A stretch of 64,000 bases of DNA from positions 248,001-312,000 of the forward strand of contig CP111109.1 of the NCBI GenBank assembly GCA_026314275.1, in the 5' to 3' direction. This document shows positions 33,397 through 41,768 of this stretch, piece by piece. Position numbers and translations under genes: made by a program. Source of the DNA: JAGOEY01 sp017997515. Lineage in GTDB: Bacteria > Pseudomonadota > Gammaproteobacteria > Burkholderiales > Burkholderiaceae_C. Numbering within the stretch: the stretch's first letter is position 1; every line of letters begins with the position of its first letter. The notes under the pieces were generated by a model that was not told the DNA's origin, did no database searches, and worked only from the letters and a program-made list of their open reading frames with translations.

Positions 33397-34764
33397 ATGG
33401 CACGTCCCAGCAAAACACAAGCCCTCGATTTAACCCAGGCAATTGACCTGACTGCTGGTGCAATCGAGCGCCTGATCTGCCCAGCAGACAAGGCCCAGGC
33501 CTTCCTCCGTGACGCCAAAGCACCTGGTCTCCGTGTTCGCGTCACCCCTGCCGGGGCCAAGTCCTTTGTTTTCGAGGCCAAGCTGAACCGACAGACCATC
33601 CGCCGCACCATCGGGGACGTTCGCGCTTGGAGCATTGAAGCTGCCCGGAATGAAGCAAATCGCCTGCGAGTGACGCTGGACGCGGGAACAGATCCCCGCG
33701 AAGTGGATCGCGCTCGACAAGTGGCTGCCGTTGAACAGAAAGCCGCAGCCGCAGCCAAAGTGGAAGCCGACAAGGTGGCTGCCGTCACCGTGGGCGAGGT
33801 GTGGGCCGTGTATCTGGCAGAGCGCAAACCGCACTGGGGCGAACTACACTACCGTGACCATATCGACAAGGCAAAGGCAGGGGGCTTGCCGTCTGGCCGC
33901 CGTGGTGGTGGCAAACAGTTGACCAAGCCGGGGCCGCTGGCCGCCCTGATGCCCTTGGGGCTCAAAGACCTCGACCAACCCACCATCGAGGCATGGGCCG
34001 CCAGTGAAGGCAAAACCCGAGCATCATCCGCTCGACTGGCCTGGCGACTTCTGACGGTGTTCTTGACGTGGTGTGCCGAGCAGCCCCCCTATGCACCCTT
34101 GTTGCCCACGAAAAACCCCGCCAAGACCAAGAAGGCGCGTGAAGCGCTGGGCAAGTCCAAGGCAAAAACGGATGTGCTCCAGCGTGAGCAACTGGCCCCT
34201 TGGTTCGTTGCCGTGCAGCAACTGCAAAACCCAGTTATTGCGGCCTGCCTGCAATTCCTGCTGTTGTCCGGGGCGCGGCTGAATGAAGTGCTGGCGCTGC
34301 GCTGGGAAGACGTGAACACCCAGTGGAAGGGCATCTACCTGCATGACAAGGTGGAAGGCAACCGCGAGATACCGGCCACGCCCTACATGCTGCACCTGCT
34401 GGCCGCCCTGCCCCGTCGCAATGAATGGGTGTTCTCCAGCCCCACCAGCGAATCGGGCCACCTGAGCGAGCCCAACAACCCGCACACCCGTGCTTGCAAA
34501 GTTGCCGGGCTGGAGGGGCTGACCTTGCACGGCCTGCGCCGCTCGTTCAGAAGCCTCACCGAATGGCTGGAGGTGCCCGTGGGGGTGGTCGCACAGATTC
34601 AAGGTCACAAACCCAGCGCGACGGCAGAGAAGCATTACACCGTGCGCCCGCTGGAGCTGCTGCGTGTGCACCATGAACGCATCGAGGCATGGATGCTAGA
34701 GCAGGCCGGGATTGTGTTTGACGCCAAGGCCGCGCCCGGTGCGCTTCGCGTGGTGGCCGGATAA
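33397..34764 (+). CDS. Tyrosine recombinase, P4-type (integrase of element B)
   Basis: A 455-residue integrase with an N-terminal arm-binding domain of the P4 type (LRDAKAPGLRVRVTPAGAKS). The catalytic domain has LSGARLNEVLALRWEDV (first Arg), LHGLRRSFRSLTEWL (HxxR), IQGHKPSATAEKHYTVRPL with the second His and the nucleophile Tyr. ATG 33397 is chosen; the open frame upstream reads through the antisense of the tRNA fragment (ADGARTHDNRNHNP) and is an artefact. P4-type integrases commonly use tRNA 3' ends. Confidence 0.9.
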   Translation: MARPSKTQALDLTQAIDLTAGAIERLICPADKAQAFLRDAKAPGLRVRVTPAGAKSFVFEAKLNRQTIRRTIGDVRAWSIEAARNEANRLRVTLDAGTDPREVDRARQVAAVEQKAAAAAKVEADKVAAVTVGEVWAVYLAERKPHWGELHYRDHIDKAKAGGLPSGRRGGGKQLTKPGPLAALMPLGLKDLDQPTIEAWAASEGKTRASSARLAWRLLTVFLTWCAEQPPYAPLLPTKNPAKTKKAREALGKSKAKTDVLQREQLAPWFVAVQQLQNPVIAACLQFLLLSGARLNEVLALRWEDVNTQWKGIYLHDKVEGNREIPATPYMLHLLAALPRRNEWVFSSPTSESGHLSEPNNPHTRACKVAGLEGLTLHGLRRSFRSLTEWLEVPVGVVAQIQGHKPSATAEKHYTVRPLELLRVHHERIEAWMLEQAGIVFDAKAAPGALRVVAG

Positions 34765-34827
34765 GCAAACCCATTTCAACAACACCCCATTTGCACGAAT
34801 GAATGTAAATGTGTACCATACACACCA

Positions 34828-35007
34828 ATGACCAGCGCCGACTTGATACGTGAAATGCAGCGGGCCGGATGGCGACTCGACCGGGTAAACGGTTCACATC
34901 ACATCTACAAACACCCGGAGCGCCCCGGCCATGTTGTCGTGCCACACCCCAAAAAGGATTTGGGGCTGGGGCTGGTCAAGGCCATCCGGCGGCAAGCCGG
35001 TATCTGA
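34828..35007 (+). CDS. hicA: HicA-family mRNA interferase toxin
   Basis: A 59-residue protein: MTSADLIREMQRAGWRLDRV, then NGSHHIYKHPERPGHVVVPH with the catalytic His in the GSHH motif, ending LVKAIRRQAGI. This is the complete HicA fold (double-stranded-RNA-binding-like), which cleaves mRNA when free of HicB. It precedes hicB by 12 bases in the normal toxin-antitoxin order. It is 64 bases downstream of the integrase stop and may stabilise element B. Confidence 0.93.
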   Translation: MTSADLIREMQRAGWRLDRVNGSHHIYKHPERPGHVVVPHPKKDLGLGLVKAIRRQAGI

Positions 35008-35019
35008 AAGGACTCCACC

Positions 35020-35433
35020 ATGCGCTACCCCATCACCATCGAACCCGGAAACGAAACCACTGCATGGGGCGTAGTGGTTCCAGATTTGCCCGGATGCTTT
35101 TCTGCTGGCGACACGATGGAAGAGGCCATGATTCAGGCCGAAGAGGCCATCACCGGATGGATCGAAGTGGCAATTGATGCCGGACAGGCCATCCCTGTGC
35201 CTTCCAGCATCGAAGCACTACGCACTGCACACCCAGAGTTTGACGGCTGGACGTGGGCCCTGGTGAAGGTAGATCCGGCCATGCTGGATGACACCTTGGA
35301 GCGGGTCAATATCAGCCTGCCGCGCCGCGTGCTGCATCGCTTGGATGCACTGGCCCGCAGCTCTGGGGAAACACGCTCAGGCTTCATTGGCCGCATGGCA
35401 ATCGAGGGCCGGGAACACGCCGCCCACGCCTGA
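35020..35433 (+). CDS. hicB: HicB-family antitoxin
   Basis: A 137-residue antitoxin. The N-terminal partially degraded RNase H-like domain reads MRYPITIEPGNETTAWGVVV and PDLPGCFSAGDTMEEAMIQA; the C-terminal part (ERVNISLPRRVLHRLDALAR) is a ribbon-helix-helix DNA-binding domain, so it probably represses its own operon. AAAGGA lies upstream of ATG 35020. Confidence 0.93.
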   Translation: MRYPITIEPGNETTAWGVVVPDLPGCFSAGDTMEEAMIQAEEAITGWIEVAIDAGQAIPVPSSIEALRTAHPEFDGWTWALVKVDPAMLDDTLERVNISLPRRVLHRLDALARSSGETRSGFIGRMAIEGREHAAHA

Positions 35434-35537
35434 CCGTTTCGCCCCAGCTAGACCCGCCTCGAAACCGGGCTGAAAAGTCGGACACCTTCACCGACCTGCT
35501 GGGGCACCCTTATGAAGCGCCGCCCAGAAGGAGCAGC

Positions 35538-36260
35538 ATGACAAACGACCTAAACCTAACAACGCGCAGCCTCACCGCCGACGAACAGAGCCGCTCCAGC
35601 ATCAGCCTGATGCGTCGCTTTGCCCCAGAAATGGCGGCCGGTATGGCGGCCGACCACAACGCCTGGGAGATGGCACAGAGCCCCGACTTCCTGATGCAGG
35701 ACTGGGCGGGCCTAACGCGAATCAGCACAATGACTTTGCGCGAAGCTGTCGCGCTCGCTTGCGGCATCAAAAAAAGTTACGCCCAGGCAATCGGACACCA
35801 GGTTGGCGAGGGAGCTGCACGAAGTGCTTTGAATGACGCGCGCGACGTGCTGGAATTTATCCGCACTGAGCATGGCAAAAAACCAGACGAGAAGGTGTCG
35901 CTGGCCTGGGTGAGCAAGGTGATGCGAAACGAGGCTATGACATTGCCGACGGGCTTCCCCGGTGGGGCTGAGGCGTCTCCCGAGCCAATCCCGGCCGCTG
36001 TGCAGCCCACGCTGGCAGGTGCAGCTGCACCCGTGGCGACCGAGACGAGGGTGCAGCGACAAGACCGCCGCCTACAGGCGTGCATCGATTACGGTCTACC
36101 GATGGACACAAAAGAAGCCCTGTTGCGCCTGCCCTATGGGGTGGGCGAAGTCGCCGACCAAGAGGGGGTGACGCGGCAGGCATTTTCGACGGATGTCAAA
36201 GCCGCCTTGAATCGCAGGGGGATTGCCAAAAAGGAGGGGGCAATAATCCATCGAGCCTAA
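35538..36260 (+). CDS. Element B hypothetical protein with C-terminal HTH-like region
   Basis: A 240-residue soluble protein of no recognised family. The N-terminal half (SRSSISLMRRFAPEMAAGMA, TLREAVALACGIKKSYAQAI) is helical, followed by an Ala/Pro linker. The C-terminal part (YGVGEVADQEGVTRQAFSTD) resembles a helix-turn-helix. AAGGAGC is placed well before ATG 35538. It lies upstream of the excisionase-like gene with two palindromes in between, so a regulatory role is possible. Confidence 0.6.
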   Translation: MTNDLNLTTRSLTADEQSRSSISLMRRFAPEMAAGMAADHNAWEMAQSPDFLMQDWAGLTRISTMTLREAVALACGIKKSYAQAIGHQVGEGAARSALNDARDVLEFIRTEHGKKPDEKVSLAWVSKVMRNEAMTLPTGFPGGAEASPEPIPAAVQPTLAGAAAPVATETRVQRQDRRLQACIDYGLPMDTKEALLRLPYGVGEVADQEGVTRQAFSTDVKAALNRRGIAKKEGAIIHRA

Positions 36261-36331
36261 TGCAAGCGCCTGCAACTTCCTGCATTTGACATGGCCGTTT
36301 CATTGGGGAAGTGAAGATGCAGGCACCTGCA
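36261..36331 (+). promoter_or_regulatory. Two TGCA-type palindromes, candidate operators
   Basis: TGCAAGCGCCTGCA at 36261-36274 and TGCAGGCACCTGCA at 36318-36331, 57 bases apart start to start. They lie in the gap between the 240-residue gene and the excisionase-like gene. Their half-site TGCA also recurs in the iteron-like block of the initiator gene. The rest of the gap to 36404 holds no gene that I can see. Confidence 0.5.
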
Positions 36332-36404
36332 TGGGTGACTGCATGGCTATGCATGCTAAGTAATCCATACCGCTGCACATTTGCAGTGCCACCGGATTAC
36401 CGCC

Positions 36405-36635
36405 ATGCAGACAGCAACCCAACACAGCGCAGCAAACGAGCCCGCATTCCTGGCGCTTGAGCAGATCCACAAACCCAACGTAGATACAGCGCACGCAGCC
36501 TATCTGTTGAGCCGCCGCCCCCAGACATTGCGAGCCTGGGCTTGCCGGGAGGATGGCCCGCTGCGCCCCCTCCGCATCAATGGCCGCCTGGCCTGGCCCG
36601 TGTCGGAACTGCGCCGCGTCCTGGGGGTGGCGTAA
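36405..36635 (+). CDS. AlpA/excisionase-like small DNA-binding protein
   Basis: A 76-residue protein. The segment DTAHAAYLLSRRPQTLRAWACREDGPLRPLRI... is a MerR-like/AlpA-type winged helix: a helix, a turn and a basic RINGRLAWPVSELRRVL end. Such proteins act as excisionases or activators in integrative elements. ATG 36405 is preferred over 36381. It overlaps the next gene as TAATG. Confidence 0.65.
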   Translation: MQTATQHSAANEPAFLALEQIHKPNVDTAHAAYLLSRRPQTLRAWACREDGPLRPLRINGRLAWPVSELRRVLGVA

Positions 36636-36946
36636 TGGACGGCCCCAAATTTTCCGGCTCAACCACAACAGAAGTTCAACTGGCAAAGCTCCTTGAGCTG
36701 CTGCGCATGCGCCCGCACCACACGCATGAACTCCGCGCGTGCGGCATCAGCCATCCTGCGGGCCGTGTCCGCGACCTCATCGAGCGTGGCTACGTTATCG
36801 AGTCCAGCCGCGTGACTACCGTTGACTCCGACGCGTTCACCAATCACGGGGTGACGATGTACAGCCTGGTCGCAGACCCGCCCCAGTGCGGCCTTGACTT
36901 CGGCCGCGAGGCTGCGAATGACGATTCTGGGGGCACGCAAAAATGA
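36635..36946 (+). CDS. Helix-turn-helix protein (HTH_39-like)
   Basis: A 103-residue protein. TEVQLAKLLELLRMRPHHTHELRACGISHPAGRVRDLIERGYVIES is a winged-helix pattern found in phage-type proteins upstream of replication genes; the C-terminus adds GVTMYSLVAD. It is coupled to both neighbours, TAATG before and ATGA after, so it belongs to the replication operon. Confidence 0.65.
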   Translation: MDGPKFSGSTTTEVQLAKLLELLRMRPHHTHELRACGISHPAGRVRDLIERGYVIESSRVTTVDSDAFTNHGVTMYSLVADPPQCGLDFGREAANDDSGGTQK

Positions 36947-37718
36947 GCGTTCGGGTCATGGCACAGGTGTGGGAGAACTCTCGGCATGGGGGCACCCAGC
37001 TGTTGATGCTTCTGTCAATCGCGGACTTCGCAGACGACGCCGGTCGGGCATACCCAAGCGTTGCGACGCTGGCCGCGAAGTGCCGCGTGAAGCAGCGTGC
37101 GGCAAATTACGTGCTGCGCGAATTGCAGGCGTCCGGTGAACTGGCGGTTCAGGCCGGGCGAGGGCCTCGGGGCACAAACGTCTACCGCATCGCTGTCGAG
37201 CGTTTCGGGGTGCAGCCAGGTGCAGGGGTGCAAGGCGTTGCAGAGGTGCAGTCTGTTGCAGGGGTGCAAGGCGCTGCACCCCTGCAAAAAGATGCGGGTA
37301 CCCCTGCAAAGGCTTGCGCGTTACCCCTGCACCCGGTTGCAGACAAACCATCAATGAACCACCATGAATCACCAAAATACAAGACGCGTGCGCGCAAAGC
37401 GCCCGCTGTTGATGTTGACCTGGCAGATCTGCGCTCAGGTGTTGCAGAGCAGGTTTGGCAAGACTGGGTGGCACTTCGTGCAAAAAGAAAGCGCCGATCA
37501 CGCGGACAGCCTTGGCTGCCATCGCTGCCGAAGCCGTGAAGGCCGGGCTCTCGCTCGAAGAGGTGCTGACCATGAGCTGCACGCGGGGATGGGCAGGTTT
37601 TGAAGCCGCATGGGTTCGCCGCGATGACCGCACCACCACCAAACCCGCCAGCAAGCACACCGGCTTCAAAAATTTCAATTATCAGGAGGGAGTGCACGAT
37701 GATGGCTCGTTCGTTTGA
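36943..37718 (+). pseudogene. Phage-type replication initiator (O-like), apparent frameshift in an A5 run
   Basis: The N-terminal winged helix is GGTQLLMLLSIADFADDAGR and YPSVATLAAKCRVKQRAANY. A linker with GVQG-like repeats (about residues 88-135) follows, then a C-terminal part that continues in another frame: KKKAPITRTALAAIAAEAVK, FEAAWVRRDD and a final FNYQEGVHDDGSF. One extra A in the A5 run at 37482-37486 joins both frames into a protein of about 258 residues. As written it stops at 37539. The repeats in the linker DNA resemble origin iterons, as in lambda O. The next gene, a DnaC-like loader, overlaps it by 20 bases. Confidence 0.75.
37207..37343 (+). repeat. Iteron-like TGCA repeat cluster inside the initiator gene (candidate origin)
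   Basis: About a dozen TGCA units within 137 bases, mostly as GGGGTGCA or CCCCTGCA on one strand or the other, with a near-duplicate GTTGCAGGGGTGCAAGGCG block (compare 37221-37237 and 37256-37273). This density is unlike any other region of the window. Confidence 0.6.
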
Positions 37719-38595
37719 AGACTCAGGGCGCGGCGATATGACGCGTTCGATCAGCGCCGCAATGGCGACCACCACAACGCTCCGGGAGCCCCTGGGCGAG
37801 CGCCCCAAGGAGTGTCCCGATCACGGCGCGTACACCAGCAGCGGCATGCGCTACCTCGGCACCCGCGAGGTTTGGACACCGTGCCCCGACTGCGAGGAGA
37901 TCCGCATCGCCACCGAGCGGCAGGCCGAGGCGCAAAAGCAGGCGGAGCGTGCGCAAGCGCGCCTGGAGGCCATGCTCGGAGAGGCGGCAATTCCGAAGCG
38001 ATTCATGGGGCGCAGCTTGGACAACTTCCATGCGACCACGCCAGAGCAGGCGAAGGCACTCAAAATGGTGCGTGACTACGTCGATGGCTTTTCGACACGC
38101 GCCGAGCGCGGCGATGGCCTCGTGTTCGCGGGTCTGCCAGGCACCGGCAAGAGCCACCTCGCTACTGCGATCATGCAAAGCCTCATGCCGCAGGTCGGCA
38201 GCTTGTACGTCACCTGCTCCGGACTGATCCGCGCGGTGCGCGACACGTGGAGCCGAAACTCCCTGCGCAGCGAGAGCGAGGTTCTGCAGGCGTTCAGCAC
38301 AGTCCCGCTGCTTGTCGTTGATGAGGTCGGCGCAACGGCTGGCAGCGATAACGAACAAAGCCTGATTTTCGAAGTTCTCGACCGTCGATACCGCGAAGTG
38401 CTGCCGACGATCCTGCTGACCAACCTGGACAAAGGCGGCTTCAAGAATTTTGTCGGTGACCGAGTCTTTGACCGCCTTACCGAGACCTCCCAATGGATCG
38501 GCTTTGGCTGGGCCAGCTATCGCCCGACGGCGCGCAAAGGCCCGCCCAGCAACGACTCCCAATTCAACCGCACAGACGGACAGGCACGACCATGA
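37699..38595 (+). CDS. DnaC-like helicase loader ATPase
   Basis: A 298-residue AAA+ protein expected to load the replicative helicase at the element origin. The N-terminus has a zinc-binding pattern (CPDHGAY ... CPDCEE). Then FMGRSLDNFHATTPEQAKAL, Walker A FAGLPGTGKSHLATAI, Walker B VPLLVVDEVGA and sensor ILLTNLDK follow, all as in DnaC/IstB proteins. ATG 37699 has GGAGGG eight bases upstream. It overlaps both neighbours, fitting an O/P-type replication operon. Confidence 0.88.
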   Translation: MMARSFEDSGRGDMTRSISAAMATTTTLREPLGERPKECPDHGAYTSSGMRYLGTREVWTPCPDCEEIRIATERQAEAQKQAERAQARLEAMLGEAAIPKRFMGRSLDNFHATTPEQAKALKMVRDYVDGFSTRAERGDGLVFAGLPGTGKSHLATAIMQSLMPQVGSLYVTCSGLIRAVRDTWSRNSLRSESEVLQAFSTVPLLVVDEVGATAGSDNEQSLIFEVLDRRYREVLPTILLTNLDKGGFKNFVGDRVFDRLTETSQWIGFGWASYRPTARKGPPSNDSQFNRTDGQARP

Positions 38596-39419
38596 CCAAA
38601 ATCAGCATCACCGCCAGCCGCGAAACTTTCGTAGTCGAACCCGACGAAGCCTTCGCACCCGCCCCGGCCGGAAACCCATTCGAAGGGCTTGTGCGCCCTG
38701 CCCAACAGCGTGCCGCCAACGATTCAGCACCTGGCCGCGCGCCAGCAGATTCACCCCCCAATGGGGGACGGGCCAGCGATGCCCCGGCAGAGCCCGAAAG
38801 CCCGGCGCTCAGCATCTCGCGTGATCGGCGACTGGCGGCCGCTGTGATCGGGCCACGCCTGAGAACTGCCCGTGAACTTTCAGGTTTCACCCAGGTGGAG
38901 CTGTCCGAAAAGCTTGGGTACAGGAACACCAGTCAACTGAATCTCTGGGAATCAGGTCAACGCGTCATTACTACGCACGCGCTGGTTCAATCGTCAACCG
39001 TTTTGGGTGTGAGCCTTGACTACCTTTGCGGACTTTGCAGTGAACCCGAGCGCGACCCTGGAGCAGCGCGGCGGCGCGCGTACCTTGGTGCCGTGCGGGC
39101 GCAGATCGAGCGGCTTTCAGAAGAAATTGTGGGCTCGTTCGAGGTAGCAGATCGGCTGTGCGGCCCTGATGCAGAGAACTTTCGCGTGCTGGTGCGGGCG
39201 GCTGATACCCTGGCCGAGGCGGTTCAGACGTTGCAGCGTCTGAACGCTGGGCAGTTTGACCGCTTGCCTGGGGGTGCCAGCGTCGTGCGGGCCGTGGAGG
39301 GGGCGCAGCAGGCCGTGCTGGCGGGCCGGGCGGCACTGCGCGTGCATGACGAGGCCCACCTCGCGCTGATGCGACGCCTGGCCGTGATTGGTCGCGGGGA
39401 CGCCGTAGACGAGGCGTGA
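38592..39419 (+). CDS. Xre-type helix-turn-helix protein of element B
   Basis: A 275-residue protein. After a disordered Pro/Ala-rich N-terminus (about 70 residues), an HTH is seen: IGPRLRTARELSGFTQVELSEKLGYRN, SQLNLWESGQRVITTHALV. A helical C-terminal domain follows (ERLSEEIVGSFEVADRL, AVEGAQQAVLAGRAA). It overlaps the loader stop as ATGA. It is probably a regulator of the element, with an unusual long helical tail. Confidence 0.7.
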   Translation: MTKISITASRETFVVEPDEAFAPAPAGNPFEGLVRPAQQRAANDSAPGRAPADSPPNGGRASDAPAEPESPALSISRDRRLAAAVIGPRLRTARELSGFTQVELSEKLGYRNTSQLNLWESGQRVITTHALVQSSTVLGVSLDYLCGLCSEPERDPGAARRRAYLGAVRAQIERLSEEIVGSFEVADRLCGPDAENFRVLVRAADTLAEAVQTLQRLNAGQFDRLPGGASVVRAVEGAQQAVLAGRAALRVHDEAHLALMRRLAVIGRGDAVDEA

Positions 39420-39558
39420 CCTTGCCGGGAAGGGGGCGGTGACTTGCCGTGCCCCTGGCCCGGGAGAGGCCGCGCCGCGTACCTGCGGCCAGAAGCCCCC
39501 CCGGCGGGTGAGCCTCACGGTTTTCGGAAAAGCCCACGGCGCGTACCTGCTACCAGCG

Positions 39559-39828
39559 ATGACCATTGCAGTCATGAACAAACACACGCCACCAAATGCC
39601 GACGCGGGCACAAGCGCAACCAACAGCGATGACGACCTGCTTGACGCCGATCAGGTCGCCCAGCAAGAGTTCCACGGCCTCATCCGGCCGGGCACGATCC
39701 GCGCGTGGCGCACCGCGAGACGTGCCCAGCCGCTGGCCTATGTTGTCGCGGGCCGGAAGCGGCTCTACCGGCGCGGCGATGTACGCAAGTTCATCGCGGA
39801 GCAAACCCACCAGGGAGCCCCCAAGTGA
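39559..39828 (+). CDS. Small excisionase/HTH-like hypothetical protein
   Basis: An 89-residue protein. QEFHGLIRPGTIRAWRTARR and VVAGRKRLYRRGDVRKFIAE resemble the helix-wing of MerR-like excisionases. The start could be ATG 39559 or 39574; neither has a strong ribosome site. A 139-base gap precedes it. Its stop overlaps the next GTG start (GTGA). Confidence 0.55.
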   Translation: MTIAVMNKHTPPNADAGTSATNSDDDLLDADQVAQQEFHGLIRPGTIRAWRTARRAQPLAYVVAGRKRLYRRGDVRKFIAEQTHQGAPK

Positions 39829-40586
39829 TTGCAAGCCTTCTCGGCCTGGCCCGCGCAAAGGCCGCACCTGTCCTGCCCATCATCCAAACCAGCAACATCA
39901 CCCGGAAGCCATTCATGCCCAACGCCGCCACCACCAACCCCACACGCCCCACCACCGCGCAAATCGACGCCGTACTCAGCAACTGCGCCGTACAGGTGGC
40001 CGCTGAACGCCTTACCGCGAAGCAGCAACTGCTGGCCGAGATCACTGGCAGCCGGGCCGTCATCGCTGCTGCAATCGAAGCCACTGGCACGGCCGACCCC
40101 GCTGCCATCGTCGACGCACTGGGACACCTGGCCGCCGATACCGACGCCGAAATTGCAGTCGCACGCGAAGCCAAGCAGCAGCACGACGCCCAGCGCCGGG
40201 AACGACTCTTGACCCGGCAGCCCCTGCGCGCAGCGGTCAGCGCCCGGATCACCACGCTGTGCGTTGAACGGGAATCGCTCGTGGGCCGGATCGCCGCCGC
40301 AGCAGCATCGGGCGCACCACGGGCAACCAGTTCCGCCGGGCAGCTGCGCTACGAAAACCTTCGCGCCAGCGGCCTGACCGACGCGCAGATCGTGGGCCTT
40401 GGTGTGGGCCTGCAGAGCCCCGCTGACATGACCAACGAGCACCAGGCACGCATTGCAGAGATTGACGCCTTGCTCGTGCCGCTATGGGGCTTTGCGAATG
40501 ACCCCATGGGTGACGTGGCCCCGCTGGACGGCCTGGGCTTCGATGGCCTGATCCAGGCTCGCCTGGATGCCGAGGTGGCAGCATGA
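39825..40586 (+). CDS. Element B coiled-coil hypothetical protein
   Basis: A 253-residue protein without a recognised family. It is largely helical and Ala-rich (AAERLTAKQQLLAEITGSRA, EAKQQHDAQRRERLL), with a final LDGLGFDGLIQARLDAE. The GTG start at 39825 overlaps the previous stop; ATG 39915 (MPNAATT) is an alternative. It overlaps the next gene by four bases, so these three to four genes form one unit. Confidence 0.55.
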   Translation: MIASLLGLARAKAAPVLPIIQTSNITRKPFMPNAATTNPTRPTTAQIDAVLSNCAVQVAAERLTAKQQLLAEITGSRAVIAAAIEATGTADPAAIVDALGHLAADTDAEIAVAREAKQQHDAQRRERLLTRQPLRAAVSARITTLCVERESLVGRIAAAAASGAPRATSSAGQLRYENLRASGLTDAQIVGLGVGLQSPADMTNEHQARIAEIDALLVPLWGFANDPMGDVAPLDGLGFDGLIQARLDAEVAA

Positions 40587-41293
40587 GCGCGGTGGTTGCC
40601 AAGAAGGGGCTACGCACCAAACGCGTAACCCCGCCAGCCGAGCAGCAGCCAGATCCCGGGCTCAATTCGAGTGTGCTGGGCGGAATGCTGCTCGATCCGG
40701 CCCTGGCATGTGGGCATGTGGCGGCAACCTTTGCCGGGCCGGGACTTGCGCATTGGCAGACGATCACTGCGGCAAATGCTGCCGATGCGCTGGAGCAGAC
40801 AATCGAGGCCGTACGCAGCGGGGATCTGGCCGCCCTGGAGGGCATGTTGGTGGCGCAGGCATTTGCTTTGCAGGCCGTGTTCGTTGATTGCGCCACCCGG
40901 GCCAGGGCACAGACATCCCGAGAGGCGTCGGGCACCCTGATGCAGGCCGCCATGAAGGCACAGGCGCAGTGCCGTGCCACCGTGCAGACGATTGGTGAGT
41001 TGAAGAACCCTCGCCAGGTCGCGTTCATCCGCCAGCAGACAAATGTCGCCACAGCCGGGGGGCAGCAGCAAGTCAACAACGCCACCGCCACCCCGTCAGC
41101 CCTCGCGCATACGCCCGCCCGCGAGAAAGATTTGGGCGCGCCGAACGAACTATTACTGGAGTCAGAAAATGCCAGTCCGATCTTGGAGCCCCGAGCAACG
41201 CGCCGCGCAAGCCGCAGCGATTCACCAATGGCAACCGTGGGCGTCGTCAACCGGGCCAAAAACGCGCAAGGGAAAAGCCGTGGCATCGCGTAA
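40583..41293 (+). CDS. Phage-associated conserved hypothetical protein
   Basis: A 236-residue protein. The core LAALEGMLVAQAFALQAVFVD ... AAMKAQAQCRATVQTIGELKNPRQ ... QQQVNN is a pattern I have seen in uncharacterised proteins of proteobacterial prophages and integrative elements. The disordered C-terminus overlaps the next small gene. No function can be given. Confidence 0.55.
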   Translation: MSAVVAKKGLRTKRVTPPAEQQPDPGLNSSVLGGMLLDPALACGHVAATFAGPGLAHWQTITAANAADALEQTIEAVRSGDLAALEGMLVAQAFALQAVFVDCATRARAQTSREASGTLMQAAMKAQAQCRATVQTIGELKNPRQVAFIRQQTNVATAGGQQQVNNATATPSALAHTPAREKDLGAPNELLLESENASPILEPRATRRASRSDSPMATVGVVNRAKNAQGKSRGIA

Positions 41294-41399
41294 CAGTGAC
41301 CGGGGCGGCCAACGCCAGGCACTGAGAGCCGAGGCCAAGCAGATCAATGCACTGCTGCGTGCTCATCGTGACATGCTGGTTGAAGTGGGCAGAGCCTGA
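41169..41399 (+). CDS. Small phage-associated protein (SWSPEQRAAQ type)
   Basis: A 76-residue basic protein: MPVRSWSPEQRAAQAAAIHQ, WQPWASSTGPKTRKGKAVAS, then a helical tail (ALRAEAKQINALLRAHRDML). The W-P-W-STGPKT-GK pattern recurs in small proteins of prophage-like elements, usually beside the previous gene's family. It lies in a different frame inside the end of that gene. Confidence 0.55.
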   Translation: MPVRSWSPEQRAAQAAAIHQWQPWASSTGPKTRKGKAVASRNSDRGGQRQALRAEAKQINALLRAHRDMLVEVGRA

Positions 41400-41586
41400 G
41401 TCCACTGGGGTTTACTACGTTGCGTCCGCCCCCACTGGGGAGCGCAGACGCCGATGCCGGAAAGTCGGTATCGCTTGCGTGCACCACGCAGACACGCTTC
41501 GTGCTTGGGAAACCGATAAATGCTGTCGGTTTGCGGGTGAACATGGGTTGGCAGGGGACAGCGCCAAATTTATCCCGGGCTGCTAA
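41400..41586. other. Gap between convergent element B genes
   Basis: No gene, hairpin or repeat that I can support. Confidence 0.4.
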
Positions 41587-41768
41587 CCCGCGCGAACATT
41601 AGCCACTATTTCGCCGTTCGCATCAAGGCCACGCTCGCTTTTGGTGAGCACTAGGTAGGCCGAATGCAGGCGCTGCAGTTCCAGTAGCAAGCCCAAGCCG
41701 GGATCATCTGGTGCGATGCCTCGGCGAAAGACATGGGCTAAAGCGAGATAGCCTAAGGCAGGCCCTTT
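41587..41768 (-). other. Open frame without start codon, in phase with the YafO-like gene
   Basis: After the TGA of the YafO-like gene the same frame continues for about 60 codons (KGPALGYLALAHVFRRGIAP, ELQRLHSAYLVLTKSERGLD) to a TAG at 41587. It has no ATG or GTG start. It may be the end of a decayed neighbour or a readthrough extension. Confidence 0.35.

Noticed and set aside
37207..37343. CRISPR-like repeat array
   Set aside because: The units are short and irregular, occur on both strands and lack regular spacers; no cas genes are present. Interpreted as iterons.
37475..37495. Programmed -1 ribosomal frameshift at the A5 run
   Set aside because: A -1 shift would join the frames, but the A-AAA-AGA context does not allow good re-pairing in the A site; a missing base is simpler.
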